Source: an uncultured Bacteroidales bacterium
GTDB lineage: Bacteria > Bacteroidota > Bacteroidia > Bacteroidales > UBA932
Direction: 5' to 3'
Assembly (NCBI GenBank): GCA_949286415.1
Contig: CASEBV010000008.1
Location: forward strand, 1-60,138
Length of the DNA stretch: 60,138 nt
Shown: piece after piece, positions 44,885 to 53,358 of the stretch
Layout of the letters: every line of letters begins with the position of its first letter
Position numbering within the stretch: the first letter of the stretch is position 1
Program-made: the position numbers and the translations under genes
The notes under the pieces: generated by a model
What the model was told of the DNA's origin: nothing
Databases searched by the model: none
Seen by the model: only the letters and a program-made list of their open reading frames with translations

Positions 44885-46126
44885 ATGAAGAATACGATAA
44901 AATATTTCATAGCCGCCGGAGTCATGGCCTGCCTGTCATTCACTGCCTGTCAGTCAAATGACGATTCGCATGACTTCGACAACAAGGTCTTCATCACAGC
45001 CGGCCAGTTCAACGAGCAGGTCCTTGTCCAGACTGATGAAGGCGTGACTACCCTCACATCCGGCTTTATGGTCGGCCTCGCCGAGCCGGAAAGCAAGGAT
45101 GTCGAGGTCTCTTTCAGGTCGGCCCCGGACCTTCTCGGCAAATACAGGCTTGCCTATTATGACGAGACCGCGGAGCTTCTTCCCGAAGGACACTGCAATG
45201 CCCCGCAGCTTCTGGCCGTCATTGACGCCGGCAATATGGTCAGCGATGAGCTCCAGTTTGAGTTCACGGGCCTTGACCAGCTGGACTATTCCAAGAACTA
45301 TGTATATCCTGTGACCATAGAGGCCACATCCGGCATCGGGGTCCTTGAGAGTGCAAGTACCATGTACTTTGTCATAAGGGAGGCTTCCCTCATCAATGTC
45401 GTGGCAGACCTCAAGGGCAACCGGGCATGGCCTGAATGGGAGAAGTTCACAGAAGTCAAGGACATGGAGACATTTACCATGGAGGCCCTTGTGAAGGCGA
45501 CTGCCTTCAACAACAGCAGTTCGGTGCATACCATCATGGGTATCGAGGACCATTTCCTCATCCGTGTCGGTGATGTCACTGTACCAAAGAATCAGCTTCA
45601 GGTGGCCACCTGCAGGATAGATACCGAGAACAACACGTCCTACAGGGAAAGTGTCTCAAACTCTACAATGGCTCTCAATCTTGACAGATGGTATCATATA
45701 GCCGTGACATTCGACCACGGGGTCACGAATGTCTATATAGACGGCCGTCTCAGGGGAACAGGTGATTTTTCTGCAGGCAATATCAAGATGACTTCAGCCA
45801 ATTTCATGGTGAAGCATTCCGATGAGGCCGACGGCAAGCCGCGCTGCTTCTGGATAGGCTATTCATACGACAACGACAGGTCCTGGGACGGCTCGATTTC
45901 GGAAGTGCGCGTATGGAACAGGGCACTTACCGAAGAGGAAATCAATGCCCCGAACCATTTCTACAAGATTGATACTGATGATCCGGCGCAGATGGAAGGT
46001 CTTGTCGCCTACTGGAAATTCAATGAGGGCACCGGCAATGTCATCAAGGACCATTCCGGTTATGGAAACGACCTGTCCACAGCCTCTTCCGTAGTATGGA
46101 AAAATGTATCGCTTCCTGAAAAATAA
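44885..46126 (+). CDS. DUF1735 plus LamG (concanavalin A-like) surface lipoprotein
   Basis: 413 residues from ATG 44885 (MKNTIKYFIAAG); the frame extends seven codons further. Lipobox FTAC with Cys22 and acidic residues after it. DUF1735 domain about 30-160 (FMVGLAEPESKDVEVSF, YPVTIEATSGIGVLE), then a LamG/concanavalin A-like domain about 165-410 (FTMEALVKATAFN, TIMGIEDHFLIRVGD, RWYHIAVTFDHGVTNVYIDGRL, SEVRVWNRALTEEEI, GLVAYWKFNEGTGN). Binding of glycans is likely. The same LamG type is found in the four genes 47873-55284, so this is the founder or a relative of the array. Confidence 0.85.
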   Translation: MKNTIKYFIAAGVMACLSFTACQSNDDSHDFDNKVFITAGQFNEQVLVQTDEGVTTLTSGFMVGLAEPESKDVEVSFRSAPDLLGKYRLAYYDETAELLPEGHCNAPQLLAVIDAGNMVSDELQFEFTGLDQLDYSKNYVYPVTIEATSGIGVLESASTMYFVIREASLINVVADLKGNRAWPEWEKFTEVKDMETFTMEALVKATAFNNSSSVHTIMGIEDHFLIRVGDVTVPKNQLQVATCRIDTENNTSYRESVSNSTMALNLDRWYHIAVTFDHGVTNVYIDGRLRGTGDFSAGNIKMTSANFMVKHSDEADGKPRCFWIGYSYDNDRSWDGSISEVRVWNRALTEEEINAPNHFYKIDTDDPAQMEGLVAYWKFNEGTGNVIKDHSGYGNDLSTASSVVWKNVSLPEK

Positions 46127-46173
46127 TTTTCACAAAACATATCAGACACAATAAACTTTTAACTGTTCAAATC

Positions 46174-47871
46174 ATGAAAATCAAAAATTTTCTGAAATTC
46201 TTTGCCGGAATCTTCGCGGTTCCGATGCTCTTCGCTTCTTGTGAAGAGGAGCAAATGTCTACCAATACCCTTTCGGTAGAGCCTTCAGATGCCATCACAT
46301 TCCTTGCCTCCGGAAATGACCCGGTGCTGCTGACAGTCACCACTGACGCAGACTCATGGGACTATACCGCTCCGGAGTGGATTGAGGCCACCAAGGATGG
46401 CAACACTCTTACAGTCAATGCTTCCGACAATACGACCAACGGCTCCCGCTCAGGCCGTATTGAGTTCACTGCCGGCAACGCCGACAGAGTCAATGTCGTG
46501 GTGATGCAGGATGCCCGCTCAGGCGGCGATACCCCTGGCGGAGACGGCATCAGCGCCTCTGTCCTTGATGCAGAGTCATCTGACAATGACCTTGAGATTT
46601 ATATCAGCGATGCAGATCCAGACTATACGGCGAATGTCAAGATTGTCCTTGAAAGTCCTGCCGCATCGGATATGGATGTGAAGCTCGTCCTTGACACAGA
46701 GTATGCTGCCGAGTATTCCTATACTCATGGAGATATTGACTGCGAGAATTTCCCTGAGTCAGCCATCACTCTCGGAAACAACGGTGTAGTCAGCATTTCT
46801 GCCGGCGAGACCGAGTCCGAGCCTCTTGCAGTGACTCTTGACGGCTCTTCTCTGGCGAAGAATGTGAATTATCTCGTTTCTATCGTAGTTGACGAGTCTT
46901 CCTGCCCGGCAGGAATTTCATTCTCGACTGAAGGCAAGAGACTCAATTACCTTGCAAAGAAACAGCTCCCTAAGGAAATCAAGAATGTGGTTTACCTTGA
47001 GGTGAACAATACCAACCCTCTCAACCTCCTCGAGTACATGCTTGAAGACGGTACACCGTTCTTTGATGTAGCCATCCTCTTTGCCGCCAATATCAACTAT
47101 GACGAAGGAAAGGATATCGTATATCTCCACAATAACCCTAATGTCCAGGCTCTCCTTGACGAGACCGATGTCTACATCCAGCCTCTGCGTGAAGCAGGAA
47201 TTGAGGTTCAGCTCGGCCTTCTTCCTAACCATACTCCTGCAGGTCTTCTGAATCTTTCAGTTGAAGGCGCACAGATGTTTGCCGCAGATGTGGCAAATGC
47301 CTGCGCCCAGTATGGTCTTGACGGGTGCTCTATGGATGAAGAGTACAGAAGCGGCTCTTCCGACTCCTATCTTTTCAATCCTCCTACAAGCGGAATGTAC
47401 CTCTGCTATGAACTCAAGAAGGCCTTTGAGGAGCAGTGCGACTGGCCTTGCCAGATTTCTGTCTTTGATTTCGGCTGGTCATGGAGCATGACCGGTGTTC
47501 CTTCCGGTTACACTGCCGGTGACCTGGTGGATTTCCATGTTGCAAACTATGGAGGAAAATCTTCTCCGATGGACGGTATGACCCTGAAGGATTGCAGCGG
47601 AAAGTCAATCGAATGCAATCGCGGATATCAATGTACAATGTCTGAAAGCGAGGCAAGACAAATGAAAGAGAACGGCTATGGCTGGTGCATGTGGTTTGCA
47701 TTCCATCCTCAGGTCGGCGGCGGAATCAACAACAATGCGTCGAGAATTGACCCTCTGATCAAGGCTGCAGCCCGCGGTTTCTACGATATGGAACTCCAGG
47801 AGCCTACCGGATATTATACAAAGATCGGCGAAGGCCAGTATGACCCTGAGCGTCATCAGCGTACTTGGTAA
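46174..47871 (+). CDS. GH18 endo-beta-N-acetylglucosaminidase with BACON and DUF1735 domains
   Basis: 565 residues, Cys23 in LFASC. BACON domain about 30-115 (DAITFLASGNDPVLLTVTTDADSW ... VNVVVMQDA), DUF1735 about 130-260, GH18 barrel about 265-545. The catalytic motif YGLDGCSMDEEY at residues 380-391 keeps the Asp388 and Glu390 that correspond to the acid pair of Endo H/Endo F-type enzymes. It should cut the chitobiose core of N-linked glycans and release the glycan from glycoproteins at the cell surface. It lies between two binding lipoproteins; the next gene begins 1 nt after the stop. Confidence 0.85.
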   Translation: MKIKNFLKFFAGIFAVPMLFASCEEEQMSTNTLSVEPSDAITFLASGNDPVLLTVTTDADSWDYTAPEWIEATKDGNTLTVNASDNTTNGSRSGRIEFTAGNADRVNVVVMQDARSGGDTPGGDGISASVLDAESSDNDLEIYISDADPDYTANVKIVLESPAASDMDVKLVLDTEYAAEYSYTHGDIDCENFPESAITLGNNGVVSISAGETESEPLAVTLDGSSLAKNVNYLVSIVVDESSCPAGISFSTEGKRLNYLAKKQLPKEIKNVVYLEVNNTNPLNLLEYMLEDGTPFFDVAILFAANINYDEGKDIVYLHNNPNVQALLDETDVYIQPLREAGIEVQLGLLPNHTPAGLLNLSVEGAQMFAADVANACAQYGLDGCSMDEEYRSGSSDSYLFNPPTSGMYLCYELKKAFEEQCDWPCQISVFDFGWSWSMTGVPSGYTAGDLVDFHVANYGGKSSPMDGMTLKDCSGKSIECNRGYQCTMSESEARQMKENGYGWCMWFAFHPQVGGGINNNASRIDPLIKAAARGFYDMELQEPTGYYTKIGEGQYDPERHQRTW

Positions 47872-47872
47872 A

Positions 47873-49519
47873 ATGAAAAGAATATTTTTGTTCGCAGCCG
47901 CTTTGCTTGCTTTCGCCGCATGTGAAGACACATCGGCGGATGATACTCCGAAGGGTGATGAGATTTCCGTCGCCCCGGAGAAAAAGACATTCGGTCCTCA
48001 GGGCGGAAGTCAGCAGGTGGTGGTCTCAAGCTCGGGAGACTGGACCCTGACGAAAGAGGATGGAGAGGAATGGATTTCCTCAGACATCACTTCCGGCTCC
48101 GACGGTGACATCGTGACATTCGATGTCCAGGCCAATTCAAAGGAGCAGGAGTTCTCGTCTGTCTATACTTTCCGGTGCGGAGAGGCTACAGCCACATTCA
48201 CGGCAATACTCTCATCATCTGAGGCGAAGACTCTTGAACTTGTCTCGCCGCCGGAGGTGGAGGTTCCGTATACTACGGAGGAAATCCAGGTGCAGCTCTC
48301 CACAAATGCCAACTATCGTGCACTTGAGGCTTCCGTGTCATCAGATGCCGATGACTGGCTTTCATACAGAGTATCTCTTGAGGGCGATGAACCCGGTGTG
48401 GTGACAATGGTATTCACCCTCCTTCCCAACGAGGGCCGGGACAACCGCTCCGGGGTCATTACTGTCAGCGCAGGTGAGCAGGGGCCTTCCGTGGATGTCA
48501 ATGTCATCCAGCGCGCTCAGCCTGTCATCACACCGGAGAAATCCGAGTATGTGCTTGACCTGGCAGGTGAAGAACTCAGCATTCCTGTGGATGCCAATAT
48601 CGGATACGATGTTGACGTCACTTATGAGGAGGGAACGGATGCATGGCTTGAGCACAAAGGCAACCGGGATGGTGCCGAAGTGTTCTCTGCCGGCGCTTCC
48701 GAGACCAACAGATATGCCACTGTATTGTTCACAGAGTCTGACCCTATCGAAGGAATCGACCCTCTGGTTGTTTCCGTCAAGGTGAGACAGACTCCTCCGC
48801 CTGTCATTACCAAGGCTCTTGACATGACAAAGGCCAGGGCATATCCTCCTGAGTGGAGCGCAGCGACAAAGTCCGCTCTGACCGGGATGCGGGAGTTTAC
48901 GCTTGAGGCACTTGTCAAAGCCGAGACCTTCAAGTCTGCGACTGGTTCGTTGTCCACTATTATGGGAAGGGAAGGACATTTCCTCGTAAGAGTGGGTGAC
49001 GCCGGCATTGACTCAGACAGGCTCCAGATAGTGGCTTCAAGCAAGGTTGAAGACAAAAATGTGACTCTTGATACGGGCACATGGTATCATATTGCCGTGA
49101 CCATGACATCTCCGTCACATGTCGTCGTTTATCTTAACGGCGAAAGTGTCCTTGACGGATATTGTCAGACAACATCTGTCACATTTGGCGTTGACCATAC
49201 CTCATATGAGTCTGAGTATTCAAGGAATTTCTGGATCGGCTATTCTTATGACGCCAACCGGGACTTCCGGGGCCTGATGTCAGAGCTCCGTATCTGGAAC
49301 AGGGCGCTTACGAAAGAAGAAATCAATGCTGAGAATCACTTCTATACCGTAGACCCTGAATCAGAAGGACTGCTCTGCTACTGGAAACTCAATGAAGGCG
49401 AAGGCAATACATTCAAGGATTATACAGGCAACGGCAATGACCTCACAGGAGAAATCAATGTCGGGACTGTCAATGTTACCGCCGGTGCTCAGTGGGTTGA
49501 TGTAAGCCTTCCTGAATAG
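47873..49519 (+). CDS. BACON-LamG surface lipoprotein 1
   Basis: 548 residues from ATG 47873; the longer frame overlaps the GH18 gene. Signal MKRIFLFAAALLAFAAC, Cys17, followed by EDTSADD (acidic surface-export signal). Three BACON-like modules (about 25-115, 117-210, 213-305; each ends with V-x-V-x-Q) and a LamG domain about 315-545 (FTLEALVKAETFK, TWYHIAVTMTSPSHVVVYLNGE, MSELRIWNRALTKEEI, GLLCYWKLNEGEGN). BACON modules are linked to carbohydrate or mucin binding. Paralogue of the three genes that follow; the LamG part is best conserved and the BACON part has diverged. Confidence 0.85.
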   Translation: MKRIFLFAAALLAFAACEDTSADDTPKGDEISVAPEKKTFGPQGGSQQVVVSSSGDWTLTKEDGEEWISSDITSGSDGDIVTFDVQANSKEQEFSSVYTFRCGEATATFTAILSSSEAKTLELVSPPEVEVPYTTEEIQVQLSTNANYRALEASVSSDADDWLSYRVSLEGDEPGVVTMVFTLLPNEGRDNRSGVITVSAGEQGPSVDVNVIQRAQPVITPEKSEYVLDLAGEELSIPVDANIGYDVDVTYEEGTDAWLEHKGNRDGAEVFSAGASETNRYATVLFTESDPIEGIDPLVVSVKVRQTPPPVITKALDMTKARAYPPEWSAATKSALTGMREFTLEALVKAETFKSATGSLSTIMGREGHFLVRVGDAGIDSDRLQIVASSKVEDKNVTLDTGTWYHIAVTMTSPSHVVVYLNGESVLDGYCQTTSVTFGVDHTSYESEYSRNFWIGYSYDANRDFRGLMSELRIWNRALTKEEINAENHFYTVDPESEGLLCYWKLNEGEGNTFKDYTGNGNDLTGEINVGTVNVTAGAQWVDVSLPE

Positions 49520-49550
49520 CAGGATTATTAAAAATGAAAAATTCTTTATT

Positions 49551-51248
49551 ATGAAAAAATATTTGTTGTTTGCAGCTGCATTGCTGGCTTTTGCAGCATG
49601 CTCTGAACAGAAAGAAGAGCCGGAGGTAAAGCCGGACTCTATTTCAGTTGCTCCTGAGGAACGTATATTCGATGCCAAAGGAGGCTTTTGCGAAGTCATT
49701 GTGACCAGTACCGGAGACTGGACACTCGGGACAAAGGACAGTCAGACCTATGATTGGGTGACAACAGACAAGACTTCAGGAAAAGATGGAGACTTGGTCA
49801 AATTCACTGTAGAAGAGAATGACGGCAAAGACGGTACAAGGACTGCAGAATTTGTATTCACCTGCGGCAAAGCCACTGCTCCGTTCAAAGTCACTTCCGT
49901 GCCGGGAGATGTCCCTGTGATTACTCTTGTATCAGAAAAGTCGGAAACTCTCAGCTACGAAGCCGGCAAACTCAGGGTAGAATTGTCTCTGTCTGAGGGA
50001 ATGTCTTACCGCAGCCTGACACAGTCTGTCAAGCAGGATACAGAGTGGCTCACCTATGCCATGGTTCTTGAGGGCGAGACAAGCGGCACTGCAATCATGG
50101 ACTTTGACTACACCCGGAATGATGGACTTGAGGCCCGCACCGCCACAATCACAATCGGATATGAAGGCGCAAATCCTGTCACTGTTGAGGTGACCCAGAT
50201 GCCGCAGTCAATCCTGAAGGTGGACCAGCCTTCTCAGAATCTCGGTGTCGAGGCCGGTGTCCTCACAATAAAAGTGGAGGCAAATGTTGAATATACCGTA
50301 TCTCTCAGCGAGGGCGCAGATTCATGGCTCACCGGACAGAAGAATGACGGCAATACCTGGACATGGAACTACAGCGCATGGGCCGAGGCCGGCTTGCGTC
50401 AGGCTGTCATCACATTCACAGAGTCCGAGCCTGCCGGAGATGCCGCTCCGATGACTGCAACAGTCACTGTAAAGCAGAGCAACTTCATCATCAATACAGC
50501 CGCATACATGAAGGCACATTGCGCCGGAGTTGCACAATGGAAGACCCCTGAGGTGATGAAGCTCGGTACGACTCTTACTGTCGAACTGCTTGTAAAGCAT
50601 GATAAGGATTTTGAAGTGACATCGAGCTGGAACGGCAACGGCATAGGAACATTGTTCGGTACTGAGCGCCGTTTCCTTATCAGGCATGGGGACAACACGA
50701 GCAATTATAAGGAATGGGAGCTCGTCTATGTCCGCACAGCCACGAATAAAGATAATGAATATGAGGAAGCCAAGGTCAAGTCATCAAAAGACCTTCCTGG
50801 CGACGAGTGGGTTCATATTGCTGCAGTCCTTGACGGTGCAGCCAAGACAGTGACTCTTTATCAGAACGGTGAAGTAGTGGGTTCAGCTGATATGGTAAGC
50901 GATATCCGTGATATCGACCTGACTGAAGAGTATGAGAGGACTGCTGAAGGTCTTCAGAAATTCTATCTCGGCCGTTCATACACCAGCAACCGTGACTTCT
51001 GCGGTCTCATGTCCGAAGTCCGCGTATGGAACAGGGCCCTTTCTGCCGATGAAATCAATGCCCCGAACCATTTCTATAAGGTCGATCCGGCCTCAGAGGG
51101 CCTCGTCGCATACTGGAAACTGGATGACGGCACGGGCTATATTGCCAAGGACTATACCGCCAACGGCAACGACCTCACCGGCGAAGTCTACAGCGGAAAC
51201 ACCTGGAGCAAAGGCATGGAATGGAGAGAAGTCCAGCTCCCTGAATAG
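49551..51248 (+). CDS. BACON-LamG surface lipoprotein 2
   Basis: 565 residues. MKKYLLFAAALLAFAAC, Cys17, then SEQKEEPEVKPD (acidic). BACON modules at about 27-120, 122-215 and 217-318 (SWLTGQKNDGNTWTWNYSAW is a longer insertion in the third), then LamG about 320-560 with KAHCAGVAQWKTPEVMKLGTTL, LLVKHDKDFEVTSSWNGNGIGTLFGTERRFLIRHGDN, and the shared SEVRVWNRALSADEI and KDYTANGNDLTGEVYSGNTW. It lies 31 nt after paralogue 1, so cotranscription is likely, and it is followed by a strong terminator. Confidence 0.85.
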   Translation: MKKYLLFAAALLAFAACSEQKEEPEVKPDSISVAPEERIFDAKGGFCEVIVTSTGDWTLGTKDSQTYDWVTTDKTSGKDGDLVKFTVEENDGKDGTRTAEFVFTCGKATAPFKVTSVPGDVPVITLVSEKSETLSYEAGKLRVELSLSEGMSYRSLTQSVKQDTEWLTYAMVLEGETSGTAIMDFDYTRNDGLEARTATITIGYEGANPVTVEVTQMPQSILKVDQPSQNLGVEAGVLTIKVEANVEYTVSLSEGADSWLTGQKNDGNTWTWNYSAWAEAGLRQAVITFTESEPAGDAAPMTATVTVKQSNFIINTAAYMKAHCAGVAQWKTPEVMKLGTTLTVELLVKHDKDFEVTSSWNGNGIGTLFGTERRFLIRHGDNTSNYKEWELVYVRTATNKDNEYEEAKVKSSKDLPGDEWVHIAAVLDGAAKTVTLYQNGEVVGSADMVSDIRDIDLTEEYERTAEGLQKFYLGRSYTSNRDFCGLMSEVRVWNRALSADEINAPNHFYKVDPASEGLVAYWKLDDGTGYIAKDYTANGNDLTGEVYSGNTWSKGMEWREVQLPE

Positions 51249-51276
51249 CAGTATTTTCCTAATATAATTCTTTTTG

Positions 51277-51307
51277 ACCGGTGCGGAGCAATCCGCATCG
51301 GTTTTTT
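51277..51307 (+). terminator. Terminator after BACON-LamG gene 2
   Basis: ACCGGTGCGGA, loop GCAA, TCCGCATCGGT (11 bp, one wobble) followed by TTTTTG. Confidence 0.85.
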
Positions 51308-51352
51308 GTTAAAATTTTGTCGCAATTCCGTTAAAAATATCCGGAAATTTGC

Positions 51353-51360
51353 TAACTTTA
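51353..51360 (+). promoter_or_regulatory. Possible promoter of BACON-LamG gene 3
   Basis: TTTGCTAACTTTATGG holds a -7-like TAACTTTA, one base from TAnnTTTG, 54 nt before the start of the next gene. It lies beyond the terminator, so gene 3 appears to have its own transcript. Same word pattern at 53323 and 55431. Confidence 0.4.
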
Positions 51361-51413
51361 TGGCTGATATATGCTTTTTATTTGACTGCACATAATTTTT
51401 AACACTTATAGCC

Positions 51414-53156
51414 ATGAAAAAATTTCTATTGTTAGCTGCGGCTCTGCTTGCATTGGCAGGCTGCAAGAAAGAATCTGAAGAGCCTGTGACACCTGCGGAG
51501 TCCGACAAGATTTCGGTGTCTCCGACAAGCCGCGAGGTAGGGGGGGAAGGCGGAACTGCCACCACGAAAGTGACCAGCAGCGGGGACTGGACTCTCGGAA
51601 CCGCCGACGGCAAGTCATACGGATGGGTGACAAGCGACAGGGTTTCCGGCAAGAACGGAGAGACAGTCACTTTCACCGTTGATCCTAACACTGAGGCTGA
51701 GCTTACTGCTGAATTCGTCTTCACCTGCGGTAAGGCGGCGGCTTCATTCACGATTGTTTCAACTCCTGCAGAAGTCAAGACTCCGGTTCTTGAAATTATA
51801 TCCGAGAATCCTGTGGAAGTCGACTATGCAGCCGGTGAATTTACCGTAGAGCTTTCTGTCACGGATGTCGATGATGTAGCAGACCTTGAGGCCGCGGTGG
51901 ACGGCAGCTGGGTTACATTCAATGGCCCTGCCGAGGCCGGAAGCGGAGCAGGCACGGCCCGCATGAACTTCTCTTACAGTGCCAACGACAGTTCAGATCC
52001 GCGTGAAGCAGAAATCACTGTTTCATACCCGAACGCGGACCCTGTGACCGTCACAGTCAGTCAGAAAGGCAAGCCTGTGGAGACTATTGAGATTACATCA
52101 GAAACCGAGGTGGAGGTAGAATATACCGAAGGTACGCTTCAGGTGAATCTTGAAGTCTCAAGCGGCATCTCTGTCAGCGAAGTGAAGGCAAGTGTCAGCC
52201 AGACATGGCTCAAGTTCATCGGTACGGATTTCGGAGCCCCGGGAACTGCCGTGATGAACTTCTCTTACGAAGCCAATCCGACATCAGTGGCGCGTGAGGC
52301 CGTCATCACCGTACAGTACGACAACATGGACTACGGCTCAGTGACAGTCGCGCAGAAGGGAGACCCGAATGCGGGCGGTGAAGAGCCCGGAGGAGACTAT
52401 CTCATCACGAAGGCCGCATACATGAAGGCTCATTGTGCCGGAGTGGCGGAGTGGAAGACCCCTCAAGCAGGCAATCTCGGTACGACATTCACCGTAGAGA
52501 TGCTGCTGAAGCACGACAAAGAGTTCGAATATACTTCCAGCTGGAACGGCAACGGAATAGGTACCATGTTCGGCCTTGAGCGTCGCTTCCTCCTCAGGCA
52601 CGGGGATAACCAGAGCAATTATCAGGAATGGGAACTCATCTATGTCCTCAATGCCAAGGAGGATAATGGAGACCACATTGAGTCCAAGGTCAAGTCGTCA
52701 ATGAATATTCCTGCTGACGAATGGGTTCACATCGCAGCTGTCCTTGACGGTGAAAACAAGACGGTGACAATCTATCAGAACGGCCAGTCCGTGGGTTCCG
52801 CTGCTATGGACCCTGACATAAAGCCGGTTGACCTCACTGAGACATATCCGGGTTACGAGGGCGAACAGAAATTCTATCTCGGCCGTTCTTACGCCAACAA
52901 CCGCGACTTCTGTGGCCTGATGTCCGAAGTCCGTGTATGGAACAGGGCATTGTCTGCCGCTGAAATCAACGCAGAGAACCATTTCTATACCGTTGATCCG
53001 AATTCAAAAGGCCTCGTTGCATACTGGAAGATGAATGAGGGAGAAGGCTATATCATCAAGGACCATACCGCCAACGGCAACGACCTCACCGGCGAAGTCT
53101 ACAGCGGCAATACATGGTCCGACGGCATGGAGTGGAGGGATGTCCAGCTTCCATGA
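51414..53156 (+). CDS. BACON-LamG surface lipoprotein 3
   Basis: 580 residues. MKKFLLLAAALLALAGC, Cys17, followed by KKESEEP. BACON modules about 25-118, 122-222 and 224-318 (SWVTFNGPAEAGSGAGTARMNFSYSAN and TWLKFIGTDFGAPGTAVMNFSYEAN are nearly parallel units), LamG about 330-580 with KAHCAGVAEWKTPQ. It is very close to paralogue 2: 43 bp near the 3' end (53065-53107) are identical to 51154-51196. A G7 tract at 51540-51546 lies within the first BACON module (GTA GGG GGG GAA). Flanked by terminators on both sides. Confidence 0.85.
   Translation: MKKFLLLAAALLALAGCKKESEEPVTPAESDKISVSPTSREVGGEGGTATTKVTSSGDWTLGTADGKSYGWVTSDRVSGKNGETVTFTVDPNTEAELTAEFVFTCGKAAASFTIVSTPAEVKTPVLEIISENPVEVDYAAGEFTVELSVTDVDDVADLEAAVDGSWVTFNGPAEAGSGAGTARMNFSYSANDSSDPREAEITVSYPNADPVTVTVSQKGKPVETIEITSETEVEVEYTEGTLQVNLEVSSGISVSEVKASVSQTWLKFIGTDFGAPGTAVMNFSYEANPTSVAREAVITVQYDNMDYGSVTVAQKGDPNAGGEEPGGDYLITKAAYMKAHCAGVAEWKTPQAGNLGTTFTVEMLLKHDKEFEYTSSWNGNGIGTMFGLERRFLLRHGDNQSNYQEWELIYVLNAKEDNGDHIESKVKSSMNIPADEWVHIAAVLDGENKTVTIYQNGQSVGSAAMDPDIKPVDLTETYPGYEGEQKFYLGRSYANNRDFCGLMSEVRVWNRALSAAEINAENHFYTVDPNSKGLVAYWKMNEGEGYIIKDHTANGNDLTGEVYSGNTWSDGMEWRDVQLP
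51540..51546 (+). repeat. Homopolymeric G7 tract in BACON-LamG gene 3
   Basis: Seven consecutive G within the first BACON module. Slippage would frameshift the gene near its start. Confidence 0.9.
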
Positions 53157-53213
53157 CAGTCATCGAGTGGCAATCATCTGATTGATTCACAGCAGCCAGA
53201 ATGATATGTACGG

Positions 53214-53249
53214 GAAAGCCGGCCGGGACAATTTCCGGCCGGCTTTCTC
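53214..53249 (+). terminator. Terminator after BACON-LamG gene 3
   Basis: GAAAGCCGGCCGG, 8-nt loop, CCGGCCGGCTTTC, a 13-bp perfect stem followed by TCATGCC. It lacks a long T run, but the stem strength suggests termination. Confidence 0.7.
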
Positions 53250-53322
53250 ATGCCATATTTCATGTCAGAGTTCATAAAAACAAATTCAAAGAATTTTTTA
53301 TACTACATATTGAAAAAATGCA

Positions 53323-53330
53323 TAAATTTG
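53323..53330 (+). promoter_or_regulatory. -7 box of BACON-LamG gene 4
   Basis: TAAATTTG, exact TAnnTTTG, 28 nt before the start codon and downstream of a terminator. Confidence 0.5.
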
Positions 53331-53358
53331 AAGCCAAATTGTTTTAAACTAATAACTG

